Assembly: GCA_900764045.1 (NCBI GenBank)
Contig: CAAFMN010000009.1
Location: 1-35,087, forward strand
DNA: 35,087 nt
Source: Clostridia bacterium
GTDB taxonomy: Bacteria; Bacillota; Clostridia; Lachnospirales; Bianqueaceae
Direction of reading: 5' to 3'
Shown here piece after piece: positions 6,045 to 14,288 of this stretch; within the stretch, counting starts at the first letter, position 1, and each line of letters begins with the position of its first letter. Both the position numbers and the translations under genes were made by a program. The notes under the pieces were generated by a model that saw only the letters and a program-made list of their open reading frames with translations, made no database searches and was not told the origin of the DNA.

Positions 6045-8195
6045 TTACCTCCTTTTTGCGAGTCCGCGTTCCCGTGTCAAGAACAGGGCGGGAATCACAG
6101 AGAACAGTGCGGCCAGTATGAGCTGTCCCAGAGCCAGCGACAGAAAATGAATCGGATCCATGCTCAGAGTCATCGTCACGTCCGCTCCTTGAGCGAGGAG
6201 AGAGACGACCTGATCCCAGCAGAGAGCCCCCAGACCGAGACCCAGTAAGGTTCCCGGAACGAGGACGGTGAGACTTCCCAACAATACATGAAGGATCATC
6301 TTGTATTTAGGAGTGCCAAGAGAAGACATGGTGTATACATTTTTCCCTTGCTGCGCCGGATAGAGCAGCAAGAAGAGCAGCAGGAGACCGGCATAGAGCG
6401 CGATTCCGACACCGGCGGCGCCGCGGGCCATCGCCGCATAGTCAAAAATACTGCCGGCGATCTGGGTATAGCCTTGATCATAATAGGAGTACATGTATTC
6501 GAATCCGGCATGTGTGATAGCTTCCTGAAACTCCGGCACCGTACCGTTTTGCAGTACAACGGTCTGGAACAGTCCGTATTCTCCGAAATCCATGCTGCCG
6601 GAAATAGAGGCCTTGGGGACGATGACGGTGTTGGGCGTGAACGCGTAGGGGTTCTCTGTCGTATAGTTCCAGGCGTTGGATAACGTATAGATCCCTGTGA
6701 TGGTATAAGTTTCCGGCTCCAGCAAAGAGGTGCAGCGGGTATTGTAATAGGGGGAAGGTTCTGCCAGACCGAGATTGTCATGAATATAGGTCTGATAAGG
6801 ATTGCTGTAATCTCCCTGTTGGTATTGGACAGTCAGGGTGTCGCCGACCTTCAAACCGCATCGGCGGGCCATATCGTAGTTGATAAGGCATACTTTAGCG
6901 CCGCTGGCGAGTTCTTCTTCTGTAAAATCCTGCCCCTGGCGAATCCGGGCATATTGTCTCGCAAAGTCTGCCAGGTACATGGTCTTGTCCACACCCAGTA
7001 CCGGAAACGTCTTATTGTTGGTATTCAGATTGTCCAGAGCTTCCTGCCATAGGGCGCCCTGGGAACTATTTAGAAATTCTTCCGCTGTCCCAGTGAGATG
7101 AGCAATCGTAGGTACAGAATAGCGGGCGGCATATTCCTCCTGCGTGCAAGTGGTATCACTGCCGTCCGAGGTGCGGATGGACCGGGTCTGCAGGAGCTGA
7201 CCGGTGTCATCATAATAAGGGAGAGTTCCCAGATCGATGGCTGTCAGAGAGGCAGATCGGATACCGGCATATTGACTTTTGGTCAACGGGATGACTTTAT
7301 GGCCAAAGCGGTAGGTAGCTACCGTATAGTCGGAAGCAGGAGCATATTCTTCATAGGAATCAATAATGTACTGCGGCAGCTTTTCCAGCTTGTCCGGCTC
7401 GAATTGAGTGATGGAGGGATAGCCGAACAGGTGGTTCTGTTTGAGGGCTGCGCGGACCTCCCAGTCACGATCGTCATAATCTGAGCCATAGATCAGATAC
7501 CGTTCGCCGGAACGCAGACGCAGAGAAGAAAGAGAAGCGGCATCGGGAAGAACGAGTGAGACCGTAATGGTAAAGCCTGTGGGATCTCCAAAGTTCTCTT
7601 CCAGTCCCAATACCTGAGTGACCGTTCCGGTGAGCGAGGCAACTGTCCAATGGGAGACTTGTTCCATAGCGGCAGGAGGAAGGTCAAGCTGGACATCCTC
7701 CGGTGAAAGGATGGTGTAGCTGTCCAACTCGATTTCCAGAAGAGCACAATCATAAGGGCGGCCAATATCAGAAGCCAGGGAATTGGTACTGCGGGTATGG
7801 CGGACATAATAATCCGGCTGCAGCTGCGGAATATAAGCGGAGGCCAAGGCGGTATAAGATACACATTTGACCTGATCCGGATAGGTCTCTTCCAGAGACG
7901 CGGTGAATTCTCGGAGATTGTCCGGATATTCCGTGTGCAGGATCTGGTAAGTGTAAGGAATGGCAAAGTCCGGCTGTGTAGGGATAGGATAGTATACATC
8001 CTCTACCGTTTCATATTGATAATAGAGCGTAGGCAGTCCCACTGTGGTAAACTGGTATTCCAGCTCTTTTTCCGCTCGGCCGGCAGCATCGGCCTGCTCC
8101 AGGCAGACACAGAAGATGGATACCGCGAGGGAGAAAATACAGATGCCGATGATGGTTTTCATGGGTCTGCGCAAGGCCTGAAGAATGGACTTCAT
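6045..8195 (-). CDS. FtsX-like ABC permease with a large ectodomain
   Basis: A 716-residue membrane protein and first gene of its operon. An N-terminal membrane segment (about 13-33) is followed by about 560 extracytoplasmic residues rich in Tyr and Thr, then C-terminal membrane segments at about 610-635, 650-675 and 680-705. The loop QQGKNVYTMSSLGTPKYKM precedes the second C-terminal helix, matching the FtsX coupling loop. ITGIYT-type strands in the ectodomain recall the MacB periplasmic core. An RBS (GGAGGTG) lies 7 bases upstream. No sensor kinase, response regulator or lantibiotic gene is adjacent, which argues against a plain BceAB-type system. Substrate unknown. Confidence 0.88.
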   Translation of the reverse strand: MKSILQALRRPMKTIIGICIFSLAVSIFCVCLEQADAAGRAEKELEYQFTTVGLPTLYYQYETVEDVYYPIPTQPDFAIPYTYQILHTEYPDNLREFTASLEETYPDQVKCVSYTALASAYIPQLQPDYYVRHTRSTNSLASDIGRPYDCALLEIELDSYTILSPEDVQLDLPPAAMEQVSHWTVASLTGTVTQVLGLEENFGDPTGFTITVSLVLPDAASLSSLRLRSGERYLIYGSDYDDRDWEVRAALKQNHLFGYPSITQFEPDKLEKLPQYIIDSYEEYAPASDYTVATYRFGHKVIPLTKSQYAGIRSASLTAIDLGTLPYYDDTGQLLQTRSIRTSDGSDTTCTQEEYAARYSVPTIAHLTGTAEEFLNSSQGALWQEALDNLNTNNKTFPVLGVDKTMYLADFARQYARIRQGQDFTEEELASGAKVCLINYDMARRCGLKVGDTLTVQYQQGDYSNPYQTYIHDNLGLAEPSPYYNTRCTSLLEPETYTITGIYTLSNAWNYTTENPYAFTPNTVIVPKASISGSMDFGEYGLFQTVVLQNGTVPEFQEAITHAGFEYMYSYYDQGYTQIAGSIFDYAAMARGAAGVGIALYAGLLLLFLLLYPAQQGKNVYTMSSLGTPKYKMILHVLLGSLTVLVPGTLLGLGLGALCWDQVVSLLAQGADVTMTLSMDPIHFLSLALGQLILAALFSVIPALFLTRERGLAKRR

Positions 8196-8239
8196 ATGTC
8201 GACACCTCCATAATAAGTAGAAAAAAGATATTTTTTTCC

Positions 8240-8268
8240 AGTATATATGGTAGAAAAATAAAAGTCAA
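8240..8268 (-). promoter_or_regulatory. Sigma-A promoter for the ABC exporter operon
   Basis: On the minus strand TTGACT (8268-8263) and TATACT (8245-8240) are separated by 17 bases, about 45 bases upstream of the large permease start. It lies between the terminator of the tldD/tldE unit and the permease gene, so the transporter operon starts here. Confidence 0.75.
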
Positions 8269-8285
8269 GCCATTTGCCGTAAGTA

Positions 8286-8320
8286 TGAAAAAACCGGCAC
8301 TGATGAAGCGGTGCCGGTTT
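8286..8320 (-). terminator. Terminator of the tldD-tldE operon
   Basis: Ten-base perfect arms at 8291-8300 and 8311-8320 (AAACCGGCAC / GTGCCGGTTT) enclose a ten-base loop. On the minus strand they are followed by a run of six T residues. The hairpin lies 22 bases behind the stop of the PmbA/TldE gene. Confidence 0.85.
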
Positions 8321-8342
8321 GCGGAGAACCAATATCAAGTTT

Positions 8343-9620
8343 TTATAGGATGGAAATATTGTGGAACAGCGCACGATCCGGTCCTTCATAGGAGTCGCGG
8401 ACGGTCGCCAGGTTGGAGAGACGCATGCTCTTCAGCGCCTCACTCAGTTTGCCGGAGATGGAGACGTCTGTCAGAGGAATGAGCTTCTGTCCGTCATAAT
8501 AGTAAGCCAGGCGAACCTCTCCGCCGATATAATCGTTATAGACGTCAACCTGCAGCGCGGACATGGATACACACTCAAAGTAGGGAGCCTTGTGCAGCTC
8601 TTCTTCGGTGAGAGTGCCGGGCTGAATTTCCATGCAACCCAGATTACCGGTCACCGGCTGGGAAAGATACTGCGCGAACCGGGAGGCGCCAAAATTGGCA
8701 ATCGCCTGTCCATTTCGGATGATCAGCGTATCCTGAAGCGTTACACCGTCCGTATCAAAAAGAGCGCTGCGGCTGCTGCCGGGGAGGCTGTGCCGCATAG
8801 TGATGGTCAAAGGATCTCCGTCCCCTGTCGCCTGAATCTGATCACCGAGCTGGTAGGCATTGGAGTGGGCATATACAGCCGCGTAATTCAGGTTAGAGGT
8901 AAGATCATAGAAGAGCCCGGAAAGCTCGTGGGAACGCAGTACAACCGGGCAGGTCAGGGAACTTTCCGGCTTCACCGCCAACTGACGGTCCCGGACTTCC
9001 TGCATTCTCCGGTCGATCTCCGCCGTAATCTTTTCCGGCTCCAGATCGCTGAAATGATAAGCCTCATAGAGCTCTACCGACTGTCCGTCGGCATTCCAGG
9101 TGGGGATCGCCTCGATCATGGCAGAATATTTGGACTCGCTCTTATGCAGCCCGCGGCTGTTATATACAGAGAGAGTCAGATGATTGATAAAGATCTCCAG
9201 GGCGTTGATGGAGCCGTCCGCATAACGGTCCGCGGCAAATACAGCGTCCGCGGTCTGCGCCGCCAGCTTCTTCAGGGGAACGCCGGCCATATTGGACGGA
9301 ATCTCCGCAGAGAGAGTCTCACGCTCCGGCAGCTGATAGTTCTCGTTATGGATGACCAAGGCCGCCTGCGCCGCCGTTTCGATCTTCTGACGGATGATCT
9401 CATCGGTGTCAGAAGCATATACACTGAAATCAGCGTTGCCCTTTTTACCGTCATGATCCGCATAGACAGTAACAGAAGTATCTGTTGTATGTGTGGAACG
9501 GACGGTTTCCAGAGACTTGTGGACAAAAAATGTTTCATAGGATTCCGTTTTGGTGGTGTTGATACGGTAATCCGTTACATGCTCGTTTTCGGAGAGCAGT
9601 TGTATAAGCTTTTCAATCAT
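8343..9620 (-). CDS. pmbA: TldE/PmbA-family metalloprotease partner
   Basis: A 425-residue protein of the TldD/PmbA (modulator of DNA gyrase) family. It lacks an HExxxH motif, as expected of the TldE/PmbA subunit, which forms the substrate groove of the TldD-TldE heterodimer. Family-like stretches include GSSRSALFDTDGVTLQDTLIIRNGQAIANFGASRFAQYL and a C-terminal NLATVRDSYEGPDRALFHNISIL region. Its start overlaps the tldD stop as ATGA, so the two proteins are made together. In other bacteria the pair degrades unfolded or leader peptides, for instance in microcin B17 maturation and CcdA turnover. No peptide precursor gene is evident here, so it is probably a housekeeping peptidase. Confidence 0.9.
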   Translation of the reverse strand: MIEKLIQLLSENEHVTDYRINTTKTESYETFFVHKSLETVRSTHTTDTSVTVYADHDGKKGNADFSVYASDTDEIIRQKIETAAQAALVIHNENYQLPERETLSAEIPSNMAGVPLKKLAAQTADAVFAADRYADGSINALEIFINHLTLSVYNSRGLHKSESKYSAMIEAIPTWNADGQSVELYEAYHFSDLEPEKITAEIDRRMQEVRDRQLAVKPESSLTCPVVLRSHELSGLFYDLTSNLNYAAVYAHSNAYQLGDQIQATGDGDPLTITMRHSLPGSSRSALFDTDGVTLQDTLIIRNGQAIANFGASRFAQYLSQPVTGNLGCMEIQPGTLTEEELHKAPYFECVSMSALQVDVYNDYIGGEVRLAYYYDGQKLIPLTDVSISGKLSEALKSMRLSNLATVRDSYEGPDRALFHNISIL

Positions 9621-11020
9621 GCCAGTTTCACCCTCGCTTTCAATGCCGGACCGCCGTCAGAGACGCGGACCCATTCCTTATAGCCCTTGCCGCAGGAGCC
9701 CATGCCGATGACACGGAAATCGTCCGAGATCATGGAGATGGATTTGAGCAGATCCGGGACATAACCGCTCATGACGACCGGAGATACATAATGGTCGGTG
9801 AGCTTGCCGTCCACGATTTCGATGCCGTATTCTGCTGTGCACTGAATCTGCCAGTTCTTGGGATCCTCCATACCGTTGTTGGTTTCAAAGAGCATATAAC
9901 CATGCTTGATGGAAGCGATCATGTCTTCCAGCTTATCCTTGCCGGACTCAAAGAACGTATTGGTCATGCGGGAGTAGGCCTTGCGCTTGAAGGACTGCCG
10001 GCGGCCGTTGCCGGTGGGCTCCGTTCCCAGCTCGCTGGCGGATGTCAGGTCCGAGATGCCCTGCACCAGAATCCCATCCTTGATGATCTGGGTGTCATGG
10101 GCCAGCACACCATCATCATCAAAAAAGTAAGAAGCGGTGGAAAGTGTGGCCGCGGCTCCGTCATGCATATTGCAGATAGGAGAAGCGACATACTGGCCTA
10201 CATAGGATTTTGCCAGCGCGCGGTCTTTAACAAACTGGTCCATCTCCACGCCGTGTCCAAAGGCTTCATGAGCGATCAGGCCGGTGATGGAAGGATCGGT
10301 GATGACATCATAGATACCCGGAGTGATAGGCGTGGCCGTCGCCAGATGGCGCGCCTTCTCGACCAGAGCGTCCAGACGTCCCGGCATCTGCTCCATGGCT
10401 TCCTTTAACAGATGGGAATAGCTTCCGTCCATGGACTGCACCATTTTATCTCCGTCTTTATAGAGAACCATCGCGATGACATTGGCCCAGCCGTAATGCT
10501 GATCCAGCTCCCGATGCGCCGTGATGAAGAGTTTGGAAACATTCAGAGTCAGGATCTGCGCGAAAGCGTTGAGAATCTTGGGATCCTTCTGCAGAAGCGC
10601 GTCCTTCAGACCTGAAGCATAGGAGAGAAGCTCCTGATCAGTGTATTGCTCCAGGTCGCACTCACGGGAGAAGGAACGCACCATTGGCTCGTCAGCGATA
10701 GCGCTGCTGTGGATCATGCGGTCAGACAGCGACTCGTCCACCGCCACGGAATCCACAATCTCCTGCGCCAGCGCGGATACGTCTCCGTCGATATCATCTG
10801 TAGAATATTCAAAAAAGGACTGTCCATTACTCATCTTGACAACAAATCCGCATTCAGCGCCCATGGCCTCGCTCACACCGGAATTGCTGCGGTTGACGAA
10901 GACACGCTTGGATGCGACATCTGTTCCTAAAATACTGACATAAGCAAAACGCTTGTTAAGTTCTGCCACAAGCTTGCGGCAGTCTTCGCGTCTTGCGTCC
11001 AGAAATGCAGAAAAAGCCAT
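9617..11020 (-). CDS. tldD: TldD-family metalloprotease, catalytic subunit
   Basis: A 467-residue protein with the TldD zinc motif HEAFGH at about 251-256 (in GLIAHEAFGHGVEMD) and the C-terminal MGSCGKGYKEWVRVSDGGPALKA region typical of the family. It is the active subunit of the TldD-TldE peptidase. I chose the start at 11020 (MAFSAFLDARRED) because a purine-rich ribosome binding site (AAAAGGGGGG) and a promoter lie just upstream; an in-frame ATG 18 codons earlier falls in the promoter and is unlikely. The stop overlaps the pmbA start. The gene directly follows the MFS exporter gene but has its own promoter. Confidence 0.92.
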   Translation of the reverse strand: MAFSAFLDARREDCRKLVAELNKRFAYVSILGTDVASKRVFVNRSNSGVSEAMGAECGFVVKMSNGQSFFEYSTDDIDGDVSALAQEIVDSVAVDESLSDRMIHSSAIADEPMVRSFSRECDLEQYTDQELLSYASGLKDALLQKDPKILNAFAQILTLNVSKLFITAHRELDQHYGWANVIAMVLYKDGDKMVQSMDGSYSHLLKEAMEQMPGRLDALVEKARHLATATPITPGIYDVITDPSITGLIAHEAFGHGVEMDQFVKDRALAKSYVGQYVASPICNMHDGAAATLSTASYFFDDDGVLAHDTQIIKDGILVQGISDLTSASELGTEPTGNGRRQSFKRKAYSRMTNTFFESGKDKLEDMIASIKHGYMLFETNNGMEDPKNWQIQCTAEYGIEIVDGKLTDHYVSPVVMSGYVPDLLKSISMISDDFRVIGMGSCGKGYKEWVRVSDGGPALKARVKLA

Positions 11021-11045
11021 TATTGTATACCCCCCTTTTAAATTT

Positions 11046-11074
11046 ATTATAATGCCGAATCCTATAAAAAGCAA
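11046..11074 (-). promoter_or_regulatory. Sigma-A promoter for tldD-pmbA
   Basis: On the minus strand TTGCTT (11074-11069) and TATAAT (11051-11046) are separated by 17 bases. The -35 box starts only five bases behind the MFS gene stop codon. There is no terminator between the MFS gene and this promoter, so some read-through into tldD is likely. Confidence 0.75.
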
Positions 11075-11078
11075 GGAA

Positions 11079-12323
11079 TTATTGCGGTGTCAGCCGACGG
11101 AAAATCCGCCGTGACCATAGCGCGGTTCCCAGAGAGAGGAGGGCGGACAGCAGAAAAACAAGAGACTCCGTCCCATTGCAGAACTCGAACAGGCTGCCGT
11201 ACAGAGCGTTCCCAAGGGGCTGAGCGCACATGGAGATGGTAAAGACGACGGAGAGGACCTTTCCCAGAAGCATTTCCGGTGTCTCGGACTGAATGTAGGA
11301 CAGAATCTGAACGGTCAGTAAAGTAGAGAAAAAGGAGATTCCGAAGCAGAACAGTGTAAGGACAGCGTAGGTACATAACGCGGGGACAAAGGAACACAGG
11401 GAGAAGGCCATGGGAAAGACGCACACAGAACAGGCGATGAGCAGTGTCCCGGTACTTTGCGGGCGGAGCCGTTTGGCAAAGATTCCGGCACACACGCCGC
11501 CGATCAGACCGCCGGCCGCCAGAGCCCCTTCAGTAAAGCCGTAGAGTGTGCTGGAGATCCCGCCAAGCTCCAGCCGTTGAGTGATGATATAAGGGAGCCC
11601 GACGGAGAGCATCGACGACAAGAAGAGATTGATCGCGCATATGATTGCCAGAGCCTGGCCGATCGCCGGCTTATCCCGGACAATAAAGCGCAGACTGGAA
11701 GCAAGGTCTGAACGGATAGTGTTCCATAAACCATGAACTTTGGGCGGATGGTTCTGCGGAATATGGATGAAAATCTCCATGACAGCAGAGGCTGTAAAGC
11801 ATAGAGAGCAAAGCCAGAGAAGGGGCATCGGACCGTAGAGGCCATACAGAACGCCGCCCAAGGCGGGGCCGAGGAGGGCAGAAAAGGAGCTGACGGTATT
11901 GATGACAGAATTGGCCTGCAGATAACATTCCGAGGGCACAAGGAGAGGGATGCTTGCCTGAACCGAGGGCTGATAGGCGCCTGCAATGCCGTATAGAAGC
12001 ATGAGGGTAATGCTCAGAAGTGTCACCAGATCCGCATGTCCCAGAAGCAGCGCGCAGACACCAAGCAGAACAGCCGTCCCAAAGTCCAGTAAAACCATGA
12101 TGTTGCGCTTGTTGAAACGGTCGGCGATCATGCCGCCGAAAGGGGAGAGGAGAATCGAAGGGAAAAAGGCCAGTGCCGTTACGCTTCCGTACAGAGAGGA
12201 GGAAGCGGTTTGTTCCAGAAGATAGAGCGGAAGAGCGAAACGGACGGTCGCGTTGCCAAAGAGGGAGATGATCTGTCCGATGACAACCAGTGTAAAATCA
12301 CGGGAAAAGAGCTTAGATCGCAT
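11079..12323 (-). CDS. MFS efflux transporter, TetR-controlled
   Basis: A 414-residue major facilitator with about twelve membrane segments in two halves. After the first helix pair comes the MFS loop motif GGMIADRFNKRNIM (about 59-72), and a long central loop (NHPPKVHGLWNTIRSDLASSL, about 190-210) separates the halves. Overall it resembles the MFS_3 / EntS-like exporters of drugs or siderophores. The ATG follows AAGGAGG. A TetR-type operator lies 23 bases upstream of the start, and the tetR gene precedes it in the same direction, so inducible drug or metabolite export is the likely role. The actual ligand is unknown. Confidence 0.9.
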   Translation of the reverse strand: MRSKLFSRDFTLVVIGQIISLFGNATVRFALPLYLLEQTASSSLYGSVTALAFFPSILLSPFGGMIADRFNKRNIMVLLDFGTAVLLGVCALLLGHADLVTLLSITLMLLYGIAGAYQPSVQASIPLLVPSECYLQANSVINTVSSFSALLGPALGGVLYGLYGPMPLLWLCSLCFTASAVMEIFIHIPQNHPPKVHGLWNTIRSDLASSLRFIVRDKPAIGQALAIICAINLFLSSMLSVGLPYIITQRLELGGISSTLYGFTEGALAAGGLIGGVCAGIFAKRLRPQSTGTLLIACSVCVFPMAFSLCSFVPALCTYAVLTLFCFGISFFSTLLTVQILSYIQSETPEMLLGKVLSVVFTISMCAQPLGNALYGSLFEFCNGTESLVFLLSALLSLGTALWSRRIFRRLTPQ

Positions 12324-12346
12324 GGGAAAACCTCCTTGTTCAATTT

Positions 12347-12367
12347 ACATACCGAACGACGGTATGT
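12347..12367. promoter_or_regulatory. Palindromic TetR-type operator at the MFS gene
   Basis: Perfect inverted repeat ACATACCG - 5 bases - CGGTATGT just upstream of the MFS ribosome binding site. The same half-site (ACATACC) recurs at the tetR promoter at 13097-13115. A weak -10-like TAATAC on the minus strand (12371-12366) overlaps its edge, but no convincing -35 box is visible. Confidence 0.8.
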
Positions 12368-12375
12368 ATTAGGGG

Positions 12376-12404
12376 AAAATAAAGCTGCCTTTTGAGACAG
12401 GCAG
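12376..12404 (-). terminator. Weak terminator or attenuator between tetR and the MFS gene
   Basis: Six-base arms CTGCCT (12385-12390) and AGGCAG (12399-12404) pair across an eight-base loop and are followed on the minus strand by CTTTATTTT. It begins two bases behind the tetR stop. The short stem suggests partial termination, lowering MFS expression relative to tetR. Confidence 0.55.
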
Positions 12405-12405
12405 T

Positions 12406-13056
12406 TTACTTCCGGTTGTAATACGATGCAGTCAGATTGCACAGCCGTTCAATGATCTCGTCATCGATGATATCCAGACCGAGTCCGCGCAGAGCCTGCG
12501 CCAATACGACGAGCTTGCGGCGGCACTCCTCGGCGGAACTGGGAAAGACCATGGGATTGATCCATACATTAAAGTCCAGCAGAATGAGCTGGGCCAGCTC
12601 AGCCGGATACTCGGCGTGAATCGAACCATCCCGGATTCCCTCTTCCAATATGGGCAGAAGGTATCTGGGGGCGGTCACGGTCACGGCGTTTTGTAGGACG
12701 CTCAGAAGGAGCTGCGGATTGCTGGTCGTCGGCGCGATGCTGAACAGATTATCCTGGGAGGAGCGGAATAGAGAATCCCGGAAAATGGCCTTGAGCTTTT
12801 CCAGTCCGTTCAGATCCCTACGGCTCAGAATGTGCTCAAAAAGCTGCTCACTGTCCGCGGTCATCCGATCGGCCACAGCGATCCAGATCTCTTCTTTGGA
12901 TTTGAAATGATGATAGATCGCGCCCTTACTTAAGCTTCCGAGATGGTCCACAATATCCTGGATGGAGGTCTGATTGTAGCCCTTTTCTAAAAAGAGTCTG
13001 GATGCGACATCTACAATCCGATTGACGGTCTCTTCCGGGTGTTTGTTGCGTGCCAA
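12406..13056 (-). CDS. TetR/AcrR-family repressor
   Basis: A 216-residue regulator. The N-terminal helix-turn-helix covers about residues 10-57 (IVDVASRLFLEKGYNQTSI, then LSKGAIYHHFKSKEEIW), a textbook TetR DNA-binding domain; the C-terminal part is a variable all-helical ligand domain. The start is TTG at 13056, placed behind AAGGAGGGAG; no ATG is available nearby. The gene is transcribed toward the MFS exporter, and matching palindromes lie in its own promoter and ahead of the MFS gene. It is therefore probably an autorepressor that also controls the exporter and is released by the exported compound. Confidence 0.92.
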   Translation of the reverse strand: MARNKHPEETVNRIVDVASRLFLEKGYNQTSIQDIVDHLGSLSKGAIYHHFKSKEEIWIAVADRMTADSEQLFEHILSRRDLNGLEKLKAIFRDSLFRSSQDNLFSIAPTTSNPQLLLSVLQNAVTVTAPRYLLPILEEGIRDGSIHAEYPAELAQLILLDFNVWINPMVFPSSAEECRRKLVVLAQALRGLGLDIIDDEIIERLCNLTASYYNRK

Positions 13057-13091
13057 TGGACTCCCTCCTTATCCTGCGGTTGGTATAATGC

Positions 13092-13121
13092 ATAGTAACA
13101 TACCGATGGTATGTTTGTCAA
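13092..13121 (-). promoter_or_regulatory. tetR promoter with embedded operator
   Basis: On the minus strand TTGACA (13121-13116) and TACTAT (13097-13092) have an 18-base spacer. That spacer is almost exactly filled by the inverted repeat AACATACC-3 bases-GGTATGTT at 13097-13115. Binding there would block RNA polymerase, so autorepression is strongly suggested. Confidence 0.8.
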
Positions 13122-13128
13122 CTCCTTT

Positions 13129-13157
13129 TTGCAAATTGGGAGTATTTGTGGTACAAT
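13129..13157 (+). promoter_or_regulatory. Sigma-A promoter for the radical SAM maturase gene
   Basis: TTGCAA (13129-13134) and TACAAT (13152-13157) with a 17-base spacer, 28 bases upstream of the start codon. It is back to back with the tetR promoter: its -35 box starts 8 bases beyond the tetR -35 box and 14 bases from the operator, so TetR could also influence it. Confidence 0.65.
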
Positions 13158-13184
13158 ACAATGAAAAAAGGGAGGCAGAATTTC

Positions 13185-14288
13185 ATGCGGAATCTATATG
13201 TACTCGTCAAGCCGGCGTCCGGCAGCTGTAATCTTCGATGTCGGTACTGTTTTTATGCGGATGAGATGCGGCAGAGGGAGACTGCCTCTTATGGGAAAAT
13301 GTCGCGGGAGACGGCCGAAGCGCTGATCTCCAAGAGTCTGAACCAGGCCGACGGACACATCACTTTTGCCTTTCAGGGAGGAGAACCGACGCTGGCAGGA
13401 TTGGAGTTTTACCGCTGGTTTACGCGGCGGGTACAGGAGCTTCGCAGGCCGGGACAATCCATACATTATGCGATACAGACCAACGGGACGCTGCTGGATG
13501 AAGAATGGGGGCGGTTTCTGCAGGAACACCGGGTTCTTGTCGGTCTTTCTCTGGATGGCCCACGCAAATCCCATGATTATAACAGACGCCAGGCAGATGG
13601 CAGCGGCAGCTGGAACAAGGTCATGCAAGCGGCGGCGCTCCTGCGCCGGTATCGGGTTGAATTCAATATCCTGACGGTTGTCACGCAAGGGAGCGTGTCA
13701 AGGATCGGGCGGATCTATGCGTTCTTCCGTGAAAATCACCTGTTGTACCAGCAATATATTCCATGTATCGATCCGCTGGAACAGTCGGCGTCTGATTCGC
13801 TTACGCCACAGGGTTATGGACAGTTTTTAAAAGCGCTCTTTGATCTGTGGTACGAGGATATTTCGGCAGGGAGGTTTATCTATATCCGCAGTTTCGAAAA
13901 TATGGTCGGAATGATTCGCGGACAGAGACCGGAGAGCTGTGACATGGGCGGTGTCTGCAGTGTACAATATGTATTTGAAGCAGACGGCAGCGTATATCCC
14001 TGTGATTTTTACGCACTGGATGCCTGGAGACTCGGCAATATCCGGACGGATTCTTTTGAAGAGTTGGATAAAAAAAGAGAAAGCCTGGGATTTATCCAGG
14101 CTTCCATGCAGCATCCGGAGGAGTGCCGTGCGTGTACATGGTATACATTGTGTCGCAATGGGTGCCGGCGTGACAGGACTAACGGTCAGAACCGCTACTG
14201 CGAAGGGATCCGTGAATTTTATGCTTACGCGTATCCGCGGCTGTGCCGGTTAGCGGGAAAGGAGATCACTTCCCAGCCTGGGCGCTGA
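13185..14288 (+). CDS. Anaerobic sulfatase-maturating-type radical SAM enzyme
   Basis: A 367-residue radical SAM/SPASM protein. The SAM cluster motif CNLRCRYC gives Cys15, Cys19 and Cys22. The SPASM region carries Cys252, 258, 273, 314, 317, 323, 327 and 339, enough for two auxiliary [4Fe-4S] clusters. The YPCD segment (Cys273-Asp274) matches the position of the catalytic Asp of clostridial anSME enzymes. QGGEPTL and DGP are further family motifs. Such enzymes oxidise a Cys or Ser in sulfatases to formylglycine without oxygen. The start at 13185 follows GGGAGG. No sulfatase gene lies in the window, so its client is encoded elsewhere or differs. Its last 23 bases overlap the convergent OGL-like gene. 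Confidence 0.9.
   Translation: MRNLYVLVKPASGSCNLRCRYCFYADEMRQRETASYGKMSRETAEALISKSLNQADGHITFAFQGGEPTLAGLEFYRWFTRRVQELRRPGQSIHYAIQTNGTLLDEEWGRFLQEHRVLVGLSLDGPRKSHDYNRRQADGSGSWNKVMQAAALLRRYRVEFNILTVVTQGSVSRIGRIYAFFRENHLLYQQYIPCIDPLEQSASDSLTPQGYGQFLKALFDLWYEDISAGRFIYIRSFENMVGMIRGQRPESCDMGGVCSVQYVFEADGSVYPCDFYALDAWRLGNIRTDSFEELDKKRESLGFIQASMQHPEECRACTWYTLCRNGCRRDRTNGQNRYCEGIREFYAYAYPRLCRLAGKEITSQPGR

Noticed and set aside
8361..9683. 440-residue plus-strand open frame
   Set aside because: It is the antisense shadow of pmbA and part of tldD; its composition has no recognisable domain, and the minus-strand genes are unmistakable.
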